Below are positions 11,336-21,829 of a stretch of DNA of 64,000 bases, piece by piece. The position numbers were made by a program, and so were the translations under genes. The stretch is taken from NCBI GenBank assembly GCA_030704615.1, contig CM060731.1, positions 19,718,001 through 19,782,000 on the forward strand, in the 5' to 3' direction. Under the pieces are notes generated by a model, which had not been told where the DNA came from, made no database searches, and was given only the letters and a program-made list of their open reading frames with translations. Position 1 is the stretch's first letter. The number at the start of each line of letters is the position of its first letter. The DNA is from Takakia lepidozioides (taxonomy: Eukaryota > Streptophyta > Takakiopsida > Takakiales > Takakiaceae).

Positions 11336-11639
11336 AAAAGGCAAAACCCGCACAACACTGCTTCATACCTACTTCATACCCCTTAATAAATAAAAAACAA
11401 AAATCCCTGCAAATATATTTGGCCTCTTGTACACAAAAACCTTCAGAAATAAACGCTGCTGTCCCGGGCCACTGTCCCCTGTTCCTTTTTAATAAAAAAA
11501 AAACAAAAAAGCGCTGCCAAGATTTGGGAGCCTTTGTCCTACTCACTGTGAGTAAGTGGTACTTACTTATTTTACTCCAACGTTTCTCCTTCTTGGACGC
11601 TTATATGGACAAGATTAATTTTCCCTGTATTTTTTAAGC

Positions 11640-11776
11640 TTCTCATTTAACAATAATAGGGTCATGAATTCCCGCACATGTGGTTGCGGCAGGGCCCGCG
11701 TGTGGGCTTATGAGCTCCCCCAGCCGTACTGGCGGGGCCCGCCCGTGCATTCATGACCCTATTATTAAACAATGAG
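11640..11776. mobile_element. Foldback (inverted-repeat) element
   Basis: The arm starting at 11640 (TCTCATTTAACAATAATAGG, continuing through GTCATGAAT) is nearly the reverse complement of the arm ending at 11776 (CATGACCCTATTATTAAACA, then ATGAGA). The arms are about 29 bases with few mismatches and enclose a GC-rich centre (GTGGGCTTATGAGCTCCCC). The right arm and part of the centre recur at 13359 and 15037 as edges of the tandem array; the left arm does not. Confidence 0.7.
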
Positions 11777-12404
11777 AGGCATTTTTTAATATGAACTACA
11801 GGTTTCCTGTCGCCTCCCCTTCTATTCTAAAACAAAAAGCATGTGTAGTTAGAGCGTCTGGATCCCCACACAGGCTAGCTGGCGATTCCCTATTGCTCAG
11901 CCAACAGAGGTGAATCCTGGGTGACAGACCTGAGTCAGGCCTCATTAGTCAACAAATACCTCCAAATAACTTAGTTGTCACATCTGATATTGATTGACTA
12001 TTCTTTGAGTCATCTTTTCTCCTCGTCAGAAGTAATATATTTATCAACGTTTGGTTTTGTCCCTTTAAAACTAAATATAGATAAACCTAGATATGGAAGG
12101 TCTTAGGTACTAAACTTGAAGAGTGTGCGAACTCATCGTGGATTGCTGCACGGAGATTGTGGCTTGGAACAAGCACCAGCTTTGACATGCCAGTCAGATA
12201 CTTACATAGCTTCAGATCATCCTCTGCCCACATTAACTTTTATTAGAAAAACAAAAATGAAGGAGTTTAGTTCGGAGGGGAGAATCTGGGGTTGTACTAA
12301 ATGAAGAATGCATAAAATTCGAGGGCTTCTATCCCCTCTTATTAAAAATTAAAATAAAAAATGCAGGTTGATTTTATATATCTTTTTTTCTCTTTTTTAT
12401 TTTT

Positions 12405-12918
12405 TGAGACTACATCTCGTTTAGCCATCTTGTCAAATACTCCCTTTGCATCCTCCACGCTCCCACATTTGGCATACATGTCCAAGAGCGTATTGTTCAG
12501 AATGATATCTCGTACAATCCCAGCTTTCGTGATGTCAGAATGGACCTCTTTGCCCTTTTTCCAGGGCTGCCAAGCCTGCACATGCATTGCAAACACAAAT
12601 GAACATGACCCCATCCTGCTTCACCCCTTCCACCATCATTTGTTTATAGGTCTCCAAGGCATTCCCCCAACACCCATGCTGGCCATACCCTGTGATTATC
12701 GCACTCCAAGACACCACATCTCATTCAGCCATATTGTCAAACACTTCCTTTGCATCCTCCATGCTCCCGCATTTGGCATACATGTCCACGAGGGTATTAT
12801 CCAAAATGACATCTGGTACAATTCCAGCTTTCATGATATCGGTATGGACCGCTTTGCCTTTTTTCAGGGCTGCCGGGCCTGCACACGCATTGCAAACACA
12901 AACACATGTGAATAATTG
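12405..12918 (-). pseudogene. PPR repeats, minus arm of unit 1
   Basis: From 12918 downward it reads VCVCNACAGPAALKKGKAVH, then LVDMYAKCGSMEDAKEVFD, a TGA, then VSWSAIITGYGQHGCWGNAL and, after a frame change, a second DMYAKCGSVEDAKGVFDKMA. These are tandem PPR motifs of the PLS type used by organellar RNA-editing and RNA-processing factors. Stops, a frameshift and the lack of any N-terminus or E/DYW tail show it is a remnant. Confidence 0.9.
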
Positions 12919-13185
12919 CGGAATATGTCCAGCATAGGTGTGGTAGGAGTGCCTAGGAGACCTATGAGCAAATGACACAGGAAGGGGTGAAGCCCAACCG
13001 GGTCACATTCGTTTGCGTTTGCAATGCGTGTGCAGGCCTCGGAGCCTTGGAGAAGGGCAAAGAAGTCCATACTGACATCATGAAAGCTGGAATTGTACCA
13101 GATATCATTCTGAACAATACGCTCGTGGACATGTATGCCAAATGCGGGAGCATGGAGGATGCAAAGGGAATGTTTGCTTGGAGGG
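12919..13185 (+). pseudogene. PPR repeats, plus arm of unit 1
   Basis: It reads GVKPNRVTFVCVCNACAGLG, then HTDIMKAGIVPDIILNNTL and VDMYAKCGSMEDAKGMF, then loses homology at the GGTCTGC minisatellite. The last 180 bases are a diverged inverted copy of the minus arm at about 12725-12905. Confidence 0.9.
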
Positions 13186-13300
13186 TCTGCCGGTCTGCTG
13201 GAGAGGCGCCAGTCCGCTCGTCGGTCTGGAGGGTCTGCTATAAGGTTGGAGTTGGTCTGTTGGAGGGTCTGCCCAGTCCGCTAGAAGGTCCGCCACGGTA
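13186..13300. repeat. GGTCTGC/GGTCCGC minisatellite (unit 1)
   Basis: Irregular 7-13 bp iterations of GGAGGGTCTGC, GGTCTGCTGGAG and CAGTCCGCT begin abruptly after the PPR sequence and end at CCACGGTAGATTAAC. Confidence 0.75.
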
Positions 13301-14064
13301 GATTAACAAAGACTTAGAAAAATTTCAGAATCTTGCCGATCCGGTGAATGGGCGGTGGGCTTATGAGCTCCCCCCAAGGGCCGTTCTGGTGGGGCCCGCC
13401 CGTGCATTCATGACCCTATTATTAAACAATGAGAGGCATTTTTTAATATGAACTACAGGTTTCCTGTCGCCTCCCCTTCTATTCTAAGACAAAAAGCAGG
13501 TGTAGTTAGAGCATCTGGATCCCCACACAGGCTAGCTGACGATTCCCTATTGCTCAGCCAACAGAGGTGAATCCTGGGTGACAGACCTGAGTCAGGCCTC
13601 ATTAGTCAACAAATACCTCCAAATAACTTAGTTGTCACATCTGATATTGATTGACTATTCTTTGAGTCATCGTTTCTCCTCGTCAGAAGTAATATATTTA
13701 TCAACGTTTGGTTTTGTCCTTTTAAAACTAAATATAGATAAACCTAGATATGGAAGGTCTTAGGTACTAAACTTGAAGAGTGTGCGAACTCATCGTGGAT
13801 TGCTGCACGGAGATTGTGGCTTGGAACAAGCACCAGCTTTGACATGCCAGTCAGATACTTACATAGCTTCATATCATCCTCTGGCCCACACTAACTTTTA
13901 TTAGAAAAACAAAAATGAAGGAGTTTAGGTCGGAGGGGAGAATCTGGGGTTGTACTAAATGAAGAATGCATAAAATTCGAGGGCTTCTATCCCCTCTTAT
14001 TAAAAATTAAATTAAAAAATGCAGGTTGATTTTATATATCTTTTTTTCTCTTTTTTATTTTTTT

Positions 14065-14576
14065 GAGACTACATCTCGTTTAGCCATCTTGTCAAATACT
14101 CCCTTTGCATCCTCCACGCTCCCACATTTGGCATACATGTCCAAGAGCGTATTGTTCAGAATGATATCTCGTACAATCCCAGCTTTCGTGATGTCAGAAT
14201 GGACCTCTTTGCCCTTTTTCCAGGGCTGCCAGGCCTGCACATGCATTGCAAACACAAATGAACATGACCCCATCCTGCTTCACCCCTTCCACCATCATTT
14301 GTTTATAGGTCTCCAAGGCATTCCCCCAACACCCATGTGGCCATACCCTGTGATTATCGCACTCCAAGACACCACATCTCATTCAGCCATATTGTCAAAC
14401 ACTTCCTTTGCATCCTCCATGCTCCCGCATTTGGCATACATGTCCACGAGGGTATTATCCAAAATGACATCTGGTACAATTCCAGCTTTCATGATATCAG
14501 TATGGACCGCTTTGCCTTTTTTCAGGGCTGCCGGGCCTGCACACGCATTGCAAACACAAACACATGTGAATAATTG
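14065..14576 (-). pseudogene. PPR repeats, minus arm of unit 2
   Basis: Near-identical to the unit 1 minus arm: VCVCNACAGPAALKKGKAVH, DMYAKCGSMEDAKEVFD, then a second PPR motif and DMYAKCGSVEDAKGVFDKMA. A small deletion near 14337 changes the frame at the GYGQHG segment. It is not translatable as one product. Confidence 0.9.
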
Positions 14577-14843
14577 CGGGATATGTCCAGCATAGGTGTG
14601 GTAGGAGTGCCTAGGAGACCTATGAGCAAATGACACAGGAAGGGGTGAAGCCCAACCGGGTCACATTCGTTTGCGTTTGCAATGCGTGTGCAGGCCTCGG
14701 AGCCTTGGAGAAGGGCAAAGAAGTCCATACTGACATCATGAAAGCTGGAATTGTACCAGATATCATTCTGAACAATACGCTCGTGGACATGTATGCCAAA
14801 TGCGGGAGCATGGAGGATGCAAAGGGAATGTTTGCTTGGAGGG
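14577..14843 (+). pseudogene. PPR repeats, plus arm of unit 2
   Basis: Same content as the unit 1 plus arm: GVKPNRVTFVCVCNACAGLG to MYAKCGSMEDAKGMFAW, then the minisatellite. Differences from unit 1 are a handful of substitutions. Confidence 0.9.
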
Positions 14844-14985
14844 TCTGCCGGTCTGCTGGAGCGGGTCTGCCCAGTCTGCTGGAGAGGTGCTAGTCCGCTC
14901 GTCGGTCTGGAGGGTCTGTTATAAGGTTGGAGTTGGTCTGTTGGAGGGTCTGCCCAGTCCGCTAAAAGGTCCGCCACGGTAGATT
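14844..14985. repeat. GGTCTGC/GGTCCGC minisatellite (unit 2)
   Basis: Longer than in unit 1: it carries an extra GGAGCGGGTCTGCCCAGTCT block, so the iteration number differs between array units. This explains most of the 24-base difference in unit length. Confidence 0.75.
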
Positions 14986-15735
14986 AACAAGGACTTAGAA
15001 AAATTTCAGAATCTTGCCGATCCGGTGAATGGGCGGTGGGCTTATGAGCTCCCCCCAAGGGCCGTTCTGGCGGGGCCCGCCCGTGCATTCATGACCCTAT
15101 TATTAAACAATGAGAGGCATTTTTTAATATGAACTACAGGTTTCCTGTCGCCTCCCCTTCTATTCTAAAACAAAAAGCAGGTGTAGTTAGAGCGTCTGGA
15201 TCCCCACACAGGCTAGCTGGCGATTCCCTATTGCTCAGCCAACAGTGGGTGACAGACCTGAGTCAGGCCTCATTAGTCAACAAATACCTCCAAATAACTT
15301 AGTTGTCACATCTGATATTGATTGACTATTCTTTGAGTCATCTTTTCTCCTCGTCAGAAGTAATATATTTATCAACGTTTGGTTTTGTCCTTTTAAAACT
15401 AAATATAGATAAACCTAGATATGGAAGGTCTTAGGTACTAAACTTGAAGAGTGTGCGAACTCATCGTGGATTGCTGCACGGAGATTGTGGCTTGGAACAA
15501 GCACCAGCTTTGACATGCCAGTCAGATACTTACATAGCTTCAGATCATCCTCTGGCCCACACTAACTTTTATTAGAAAAACAAAAATGAAGGAGTTTAGG
15601 TCGGAGGGGAGAATCTGGGGTTGTACTAAATGAAGAATGCATAAAATTTGAGGGCTTCTATCCCCTCTTATTAAAAATTAAAATTAAAAATGTAGGTTGA
15701 TTTTATACATCTTTTTTTCTCTTTTTTATTTTTTT

Positions 15736-16238
15736 GAGACTACATCTCGTTTAGCCCTCTTGTCAAATACTCCCTTTGCATCCTCCACGCTCCCACATTT
15801 GGCATACATGTCCAAGAGCGTATTGTTCAGAATGATATCTCGTACAATCCCAGCTTTCGTGATGTCAGAATGGACATCTTTGCCCTTTTTCCAGGGCTGC
15901 CAGGCCTTCACATGCATTGCAAACACAAATGAACATGACCCCATCCTGCTTCACCCCTTCCACCATCATTTGTCCATAGGTCTCCAAGGCATTCCCCCAA
16001 CACCCATGCTGGCCATACCCTGTGATTATCGCACTCCAAGACACCACATCTCATTCAGCCATTTTGTCAAACACTTCTTTTGCATCCTCCATGCTCCCGC
16101 ACATGTCCACGAGGGTATTGTCCAAAATGACATCTGGTACAATTCCAGCTTTCATGATATCAGTATAGACCGCTTTGCCCTTTTTCAGGGCTGCCGGGTC
16201 TGCACACGCATTGCAAACACAAACACAAGTGAATAATT
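15736..16238 (-). pseudogene. PPR repeats, minus arm of unit 3
   Basis: Same arm as in units 1 and 2 (VCVCNACADPAALKKGKAVY, SMEDAKEVFDKMAE, VSWSAIITGYGQHGCWGNAL, DMYAKCGSVEDAKGVFDKRA), with a short deletion that removes the MYAK residues around 16095. Confidence 0.88.
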
Positions 16239-16735
16239 GCGGGGTATGTCTAGCATGGGTGTGGTAGGAGTGCCTAGGAGACCTATGAGCAAATGACACA
16301 GGAAGGGGTGAAGCCCAACCGGGTCACATTCGTTTGTGTTTGCAATGCGTGTGCAGGCCTCGGAGCCTTGGAGAAAGGCAAAGAAGTCCGAGCATGGAGG
16401 ATGCAAAGGGAATGTTTGACAGTATGGTTCAATGGAATGTAGTGACCTGGAATGCAATGATCGCAAGATATGCCCAGCATGGGTTTGGTAGAAATGCCTT
16501 GGAGACCTATGAGCAAATGATGCGGGAAGGGGTGAAGCCCAACCTTGTCACGTTTGTTTGCACTTGCAATGTGTGTGCAGGCTTGACAGCCCAGAAAAAG
16601 GGCAAAGAAGTCCATACTGACATCATGGAGTTGGAATTGTACCGGATGTGATTCTGAACAATACACTTGTGAACATGTATGCCAAATGCAGGAGCATGGA
16701 GGATGCACAGGATGTTTGATGAAAGAGATGTGGTG
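16239..16735 (+). pseudogene. PPR repeats, plus arm of unit 3, extended
   Basis: It begins like the other plus arms, but a deletion of about 100 bases joins LGALEKGKEV to SMEDAKGMFDSMVQW near 16388. It then continues into a further repeat (VVTWNAMIARYAQHGFGRNA, then NLVTFVCTCNVCAGLTA) absent from units 1 and 2, with a frameshift near 16630. The parental PPR therefore ran further than the array units show. Confidence 0.88.
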
Positions 16736-16845
16736 TCCTCCATCTTCTCATAGTTCTCCAAGGCATTCCTACCACACCCATGCTAGGCATATCCTGCTAT
16801 CATCACAGAAAAGGGGAGGAAGCCCTTGGAACTATATCTGTCATT

Positions 16846-17035
16846 ACCAGCATGTAGCCCAGTGGTAATGGGCACATACCACGTTGGATGTGGTTGTGGG
16901 TTCAAACCACGGTGTGGTGTGTCATGAAGGTGTCCACCTTTCAGCTGGAAGGTAGTAGCCCTTGTGGGGAAGTGACACCATAAGTTACGCTCCCTTGGGG
17001 AGGCGTCATACTTTTTTTTTTGGTCATTTCAAAAG
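16846..17035 (+). mobile_element. tRNA-derived SINE
   Basis: A box-A-like segment (TAGCCCAGTGGT, about 16855) is followed by a box-B segment (GGTTCAAACC, about 16899), the internal RNA polymerase III promoter layout of tRNA-derived SINEs. A tail of about 100 bases ends in a T-rich run (TTTTTTTTTTGG). The cloverleaf does not close as a canonical tRNA, so I call a SINE, not a tRNA gene. Confidence 0.65.
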
Positions 17036-17392
17036 AATTCTAATTGTAATTCCTGAAAGTGGATCCTTGCTCCCCTTCTCCCTGCCCTTCCCCACTTTCA
17101 AGATCACGGCACGATTGGAGATTGGAGTCTGAAAAGCGAAGAGGGTGACAGCTGCGAAAGGAAGAGTTGGACGGGCCAGGTATGACGGCTAGCCGGCGGT
17201 CTTACTCGGGGCCCACGTGGACGCGGGAAATGTACGGGTTGCCCACGTAGGCGCGGCGGGCTCACATAAAGTTCGTGCTCGGCCACCCTACCAGTTGAGA
17301 AATATAGGTTTCTCTAGTAGCTTACCGGGAACGCGTTTCATTGGCAACCAGCAACTTTCTTTTTTTTGGAATGGGAACATAGGCCCATTTAA

Positions 17393-17683
17393 TCAAATTA
17401 AAGTACACTTGAGGAGGTTGTACCCCAATTTGACAGTGTAAGCGAAGAAGGGTGAGTGTTTTTTATCCATCCACTTCCACTCCCCCGGGTCGAATTGCAG
17501 ATCCGCCAGTGGGCATTTGAGGAACCATACAAAATCATTGTGAACTGCCCATTCAACCTCTTGCCCTTGGGGGGGGATCGGGTTGCAACCACCTTTGGCA
17601 TCCAGAACCCTTATAGGAACCAGGTGTTTTTTAACCAGCAACTGTGAGTAAAAAGTAATTGAGCTATACTGCTTACTGATCAT
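17393..17683 (-). pseudogene. Possible LINE C-terminal remnant
   Basis: A 96-codon frame ends with EWKWMDKKHSPFFAYTVKLG and YNLL. The pattern W-x(n)-G-x-Y/F-x-V-K-x-x-Y-x-L-L resembles the zinc-binding RT-associated region of plant non-LTR elements. The match is short and could be accidental. Confidence 0.3.
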
Positions 17684-17717
17684 ATTTTGTGTCTGCTTGT
17701 ATTATTATTTCAAATTT

Positions 17718-17950
17718 AATGGGGTGGGTAGCTCAAGCACCAGTGCCACCCAGGTGATTCTAAGTTCAAATCCTGCTACCTTGTCGGGTGTGGTGTAATG
17801 TATAATCTTATAATCTTCTCCCCCTTCCCTTGGGTTAGAGTGCTCGGCGCCGCATGGCGAGGTTACTATGAAAGAGGTTATTTTCTCCCCTCACTATAAT
17901 TAAGGGGCGTGAGGGGTCGCTCCAAGGTATTTCCCTTTTGAAAAAAAACC
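17718..17950 (+). mobile_element. tRNA-derived SINE
   Basis: Box A (GGGTAGCTCAAGCACC, 17725) and box B (AGTTCAAATCCTG, 17763) are spaced as in a tRNA. About 170 bases of tail follow, with a short A-rich end (TTTTGAAAAAAAACC). The box-B region and following CTACCTTGTCGGGT match the minus-strand copy at 44.7-44.9 kb. Confidence 0.65.
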
Positions 17951-18762
17951 AAAAAGGGCTGCGGGCCAAAATAACCATGGACTCAAGAGTTTCTTAAGAA
18001 TTTATTGGCTCTTTTGTATTTGCGGAGACATGCAAGTCAATGGAGATAATGTGGTCAAAGGACCTTACACCGTGTCAAAGCGCTGATTGGTGTGTTGTGC
18101 TGAGTCATGCTCCCTACTCTTACCTTCCTCTTAAGTTCTGCCAAAGCAAAGCAAGAGAGCCAATTGCCGTTTGAGGCTTGTTTATTAAACCCACAATTTG
18201 GCCCAACCACTTGGATTATACAGAAAAATGAAACCGAATAGAAAAAAAAGTAAAATTGCAATTTGTTTGAAGAGTGTCTATCCTGTCGGCCGTGTGGTAG
18301 CCAGCCTAGGGACGCGCGTCCCGTGCGCGACACCCTTCCGGGCTGCTTCTGAGTTACAAAGGAGCCAAGGCTCTCGTGGGTGTGTATCTCAGCCATGTTT
18401 TGTGCGAGGAGCACATCTGTCTGCGAATGTGGGGCAGGCGGGGGAGAGAGAGCTGCCACACAGTGCAGTACGTCCGTCTGCTGGAGTCGCGAGAGACGCA
18501 GGGGACGGCTGCGAGAGCTGGAAACTGACGGAACTGTGTGTGGAGTGGAGGAAACAGTCGAGTGAGTGAGCGAGAATTTGGTGTCATAAGACTAGGGGAG
18601 AAGCAGCAGGGAGGGGAGAGGAAGCTGAGAAGTACATCGATTTAGGAAGATAAGACGTGCAGTGAGTAAAACCTGTCTCGCTACCCTAGCTGGCCTGGAG
18701 GGGAGAAGGAGGAGGAGGAAAAAAGTTAGCAGAGGTTACTTCTGGAGGACCAAGTCGTGAAG

Positions 18763-19746
18763 ATGGTTGAGAAATGCAAGTCCTCGGTGGAGCATAGGTG
18801 CAAGAAGCTGCGGGAATTTTTGGCTTCGAGGGATTCCCAAGGTCTGGAAACGCCACCCTCTCAGACGGTTTGCAACGGCAGAACCCGGAATCTGATGCGA
18901 ATTCGAATTCCTTCTCCGCAAACGATACGTGTCCGCATTCCTAACATTGGCACTGGCGCGTCTCCCGGGACCGCCAAAGTCCACGGCTCGACCTCAAACA
19001 GCGACAACCGTGGGGAAACTAAGGAGAAAGGGATTCGTCGTCGTCCGGAACTGAAGAAGAATCCTTTTGTTGTGGAGATGCGGCCTCCGATGTTTAAATG
19101 GAAAATGTGGCTGGGGTCTTACAAGAGACTGAAGGAAGCTCGTCGAGCACGAGATGCGTACACTTTTTACACTCAATGCGAGGACTTGGATTATCTTGTC
19201 GAGGACTCTCCAGACATCTTCGGTGCCCTCTCACCTATCCGCCCCTCATTCAAGGATCTCAACCGCAATGTTCCAGATCACGAGTTTGAGAAGGAAATCA
19301 AGAGGCGGGTCAAAGAAGCTAGGAAGCATGATAAGGAGAAGGCCAAGTTGACCCAGCAGAATGGCAATGCCAATGCAAATGGCTCCTCTTCCAATGAATT
19401 CCCAGTGCAACATGGCAAGCCAAACTCGGATGACGTGTCCATGGTGGATAGTGATTGGCCAGATAATTTGGTGCTTTTTTCACCCATCAGCAGCGACGAG
19501 GAGACCGACCTGGCACTTTTTGAGATGCACACGCTCTTGCAGAAGCAGATTACCCAGGATGCTTGGGGAAGTATGCACGATATGTTACCATTGCAGAAAC
19601 AAGCTGCTGCAATTGGCGAGCATACCTGTTCCATTGCAGGCTTTTCAATCAATCTTGGGATGGAAACTGACATGCCAGGGAGCTCGGAACCTCGCGGCAT
19701 CTCAGGCACTTTTGACAATGCTTCTCGGTGCGATCGATATGGTTGA
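18763..19746 (+). CDS. Protein with divergent AP2/ERF-like domain
   Basis: An intact single-exon frame of 327 codons from ATG at 18763; an in-frame GTG lies two codons upstream. Residues about 90-150 resemble an AP2/ERF DNA-binding domain: KGIRRRPELKKNPFVVEMRP, then KMWLGSYKRLKEARRARDAY. It keeps the G-x-R-x-R-P start, the W-L-G-S/T-Y core and the A-x-x-A-R-D-A-Y helix. It lacks the usual WG and E-I-R in the second strand, carrying F-V-V-E-M-R instead. A Lys/Arg-rich segment (EIKRRVKEARKHDKEKAK) follows and may be a nuclear signal. The C-terminal part is acidic (SPISSDEETDLALF) and could be an activation region. The likely role is DNA-binding transcription regulation, with altered specificity. 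The leader upstream is GA-rich. Family assignment is by pattern only. Confidence 0.72.
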   Translation: MVEKCKSSVEHRCKKLREFLASRDSQGLETPPSQTVCNGRTRNLMRIRIPSPQTIRVRIPNIGTGASPGTAKVHGSTSNSDNRGETKEKGIRRRPELKKNPFVVEMRPPMFKWKMWLGSYKRLKEARRARDAYTFYTQCEDLDYLVEDSPDIFGALSPIRPSFKDLNRNVPDHEFEKEIKRRVKEARKHDKEKAKLTQQNGNANANGSSSNEFPVQHGKPNSDDVSMVDSDWPDNLVLFSPISSDEETDLALFEMHTLLQKQITQDAWGSMHDMLPLQKQAAAIGEHTCSIAGFSINLGMETDMPGSSEPRGISGTFDNASRCDRYG

Positions 19747-21829
19747 CTGAGAGAAAGTAGTGTTGTCCGATTCGTTTTGTCTCCGCAGGGCTGTATAAGA
19801 GTTTCACAAGTCTTAAGTCTTTTACAGGATTTTGAGTTCCAGTCCGTTAAGATTTTGGGGTTTCTTCTCTCCCAGTTGTGGCATGGTTCTGTATGAAGAC
19901 AGGAGGCCAGTTGTGAGCTAAGAATCAAGCGAACCGGGTGAGAACCTGACATAAATGGAGAAAACTGACGCACTCGCAGTATGTATGGAGTAGTTACGAG
20001 ACTTTAACATGTATTCTTGCTAATGATTTCAATAAGTTGCTCGGTTTGGAGAGCATTATAATTTAACCGCCCTTGGATGCTGTCTTCCGCTCGGAATTTT
20101 AAATTCAGGCCAGGCTTGGTTTTAAGCACAAGTTTGTTCTGACTGGATACTAGGCTCACATTTTGATGTTTCTCATGTTAACCTGCTTGAGACTTCCCCC
20201 ATATCATATGTAATTTGAATGTTTGCAGGTTCCTTTCTTTCTTTCCCAGCACTCCAGAGCTCCCCCAGTGTCTTTGTTTTCTGGGAGACGAGGTGTTCTC
20301 CTCTTGAACCAGGGGAGTGGTATGGGCTGCTTCGATCAGCATATACAACGGGTAGGTTGACTCACCCCCAAACTCCAATTCTACAAGATACATTCATGCA
20401 TACCATGGATTTGCCTTTGGATCCATGCCTTACTGCTTGTCTGACCATGTTCTCCAAGGGCTTTGGTGTATTTTCCGTGTCAGTCGGCTCAAATTCCCAG
20501 ATCGAGATCCATAGGCAGATGGCTCAACATCCCCCATGAGGGTAGGATTTGGCCAGCTTGTCACCTGCAGGAAGTGGAGAGATGACATCACTCTTTTCCA
20601 TTGCCCTGTGTGTTGTGAAGTAGCTCCGATCTTGGCTTGTGCAAACTGCAAAACTCCGCGCTCTTAACACAATGTGCCTGCATACACAACCACGAGGGTA
20701 TTGAACAGCATGGTTTCAACGAAGACAAAAGTATTTCCGACGTTCATCGTGAAGAAGTTTGAACCAAAAACTGCATAGTGTAAGTAGTGCAGTTGAGCAT
20801 GCTTTGGAATCTGAGTGGACTCGTGAATTGATTTCAAGAGGAGCTTCGAGAGACAAGGCCGGAGGTTTCGTTCTGTTGAGTACTGAAATTAAATCTCACT
20901 TTTTCTCCTCCGGGGTTACAAATAAACCAAAGAAAACAAAAAAGAACCATCTAGTGGCTAAAAGCTGGACATGCATGATTCTCGCTCGAAACTATCTAAA
21001 GCTAGCGTGGGACTATCTCAGATAACTCTGTCACTAGAGTCTGGCATAATGTTCATTCTTGTTGCCACCTTGCTTCGGGCCATGTGAGCCAATCGAACGA
21101 TGAAGATGAATCACGCTCAAATCATATGCCAATTTCGGTGGAACCAGTGTATTTGAACGGTCCATTACCTCCTGCCACTCCGCCCCATTTCTGTATATAC
21201 ATTCAGCATACCAGGAATTTAAAGGGGCTCGAGACCTGTTTCGCAGAGTTTACCTACACGACCGTCTAGAAAGTTGCCTCACCTCAGCTGCAGCTTCGAG
21301 GAGATAGCCCAGCTGCCACGAAGCTGGTCCCAAGCTCAGGTCCACTGATCTGTGCTACGCTGGAGGTTACATTAGTTGGGGCCACCATTGCATCATTCCT
21401 TTATCGAATGGGGCTCCTCATTCTTGTTAGGAAAACGATTGAACAACCCAAAATCCGCGCTATTCGTCGATGTCTTCTCAGAAATCTGTAGCGGGAACAA
21501 AGGTCACTCGTATTTTATCGTCGCGATCGTCGACAGCGTGCCATCGCCATAGTGTAGTGTAGACTCGTCTGGGCAGTGCGGGGCCCGCCGCCGTCGTTGT
21601 GCACTTGGGCGATGCGACGTCTGTCTTCCCGTACTTAAGTTGGTCAGACGCAGGCAGAGCAGGCAACCACATCCAGAGTGATGACAGAATCATCACGTGT
21701 ACGTGCACAATACGGATACTGCAGCCTTTATTCCAAGGTATCCTCTCGCACAGGCGCTGTTATGAAGGCAGGCACCTTATGTTGCCCGCATGTCATAGCG
21801 CTTGCTTCGTCATTCCCCGTCTTGTCTTT
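19747..21829. other. Intergenic stretch, no recognised gene
   Basis: Frames such as 20219-20539 plus and 20430-20651 minus are short, overlap on opposite strands and show no family motifs. 19747-20060 is probably the 3' flank of the AP2-like gene. Confidence 0.4.

Larger units (their letters stand above)
11741..16420. repeat. Tandem array, three units of about 1.66-1.68 kb
   Basis: The landmark GCCCGTGCATTCATGACCCT occurs at 11741, 13398 and 15079, giving unit lengths of 1657 and 1681 bases. Each unit has the same order: right half of the foldback element, about 600 bases of non-coding sequence, a minus-strand PPR arm, then a plus-strand PPR arm. Units 1 and 2 end in a GGTCTGC-rich minisatellite. 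Unit 3 lacks the minisatellite and runs into extra PPR sequence. Sequence identity between units is high by eye, which suggests recent duplication. Confidence 0.92.

Noticed and set aside
12361-12937. Plus-strand open frame of up to 184 codons through the PPR array (also at 14026 and 15697)
   Set aside because: It is the complement of minus-strand PPR coding sequence; the minus translation has clear PPR motifs while the plus one is His/Pro/Ser-rich with none.
16853-16920. A tRNA gene at the box A/box B sequence
   Set aside because: The stems of a cloverleaf do not pair, and the sequence continues into a tail; a tRNA-derived SINE fits better.
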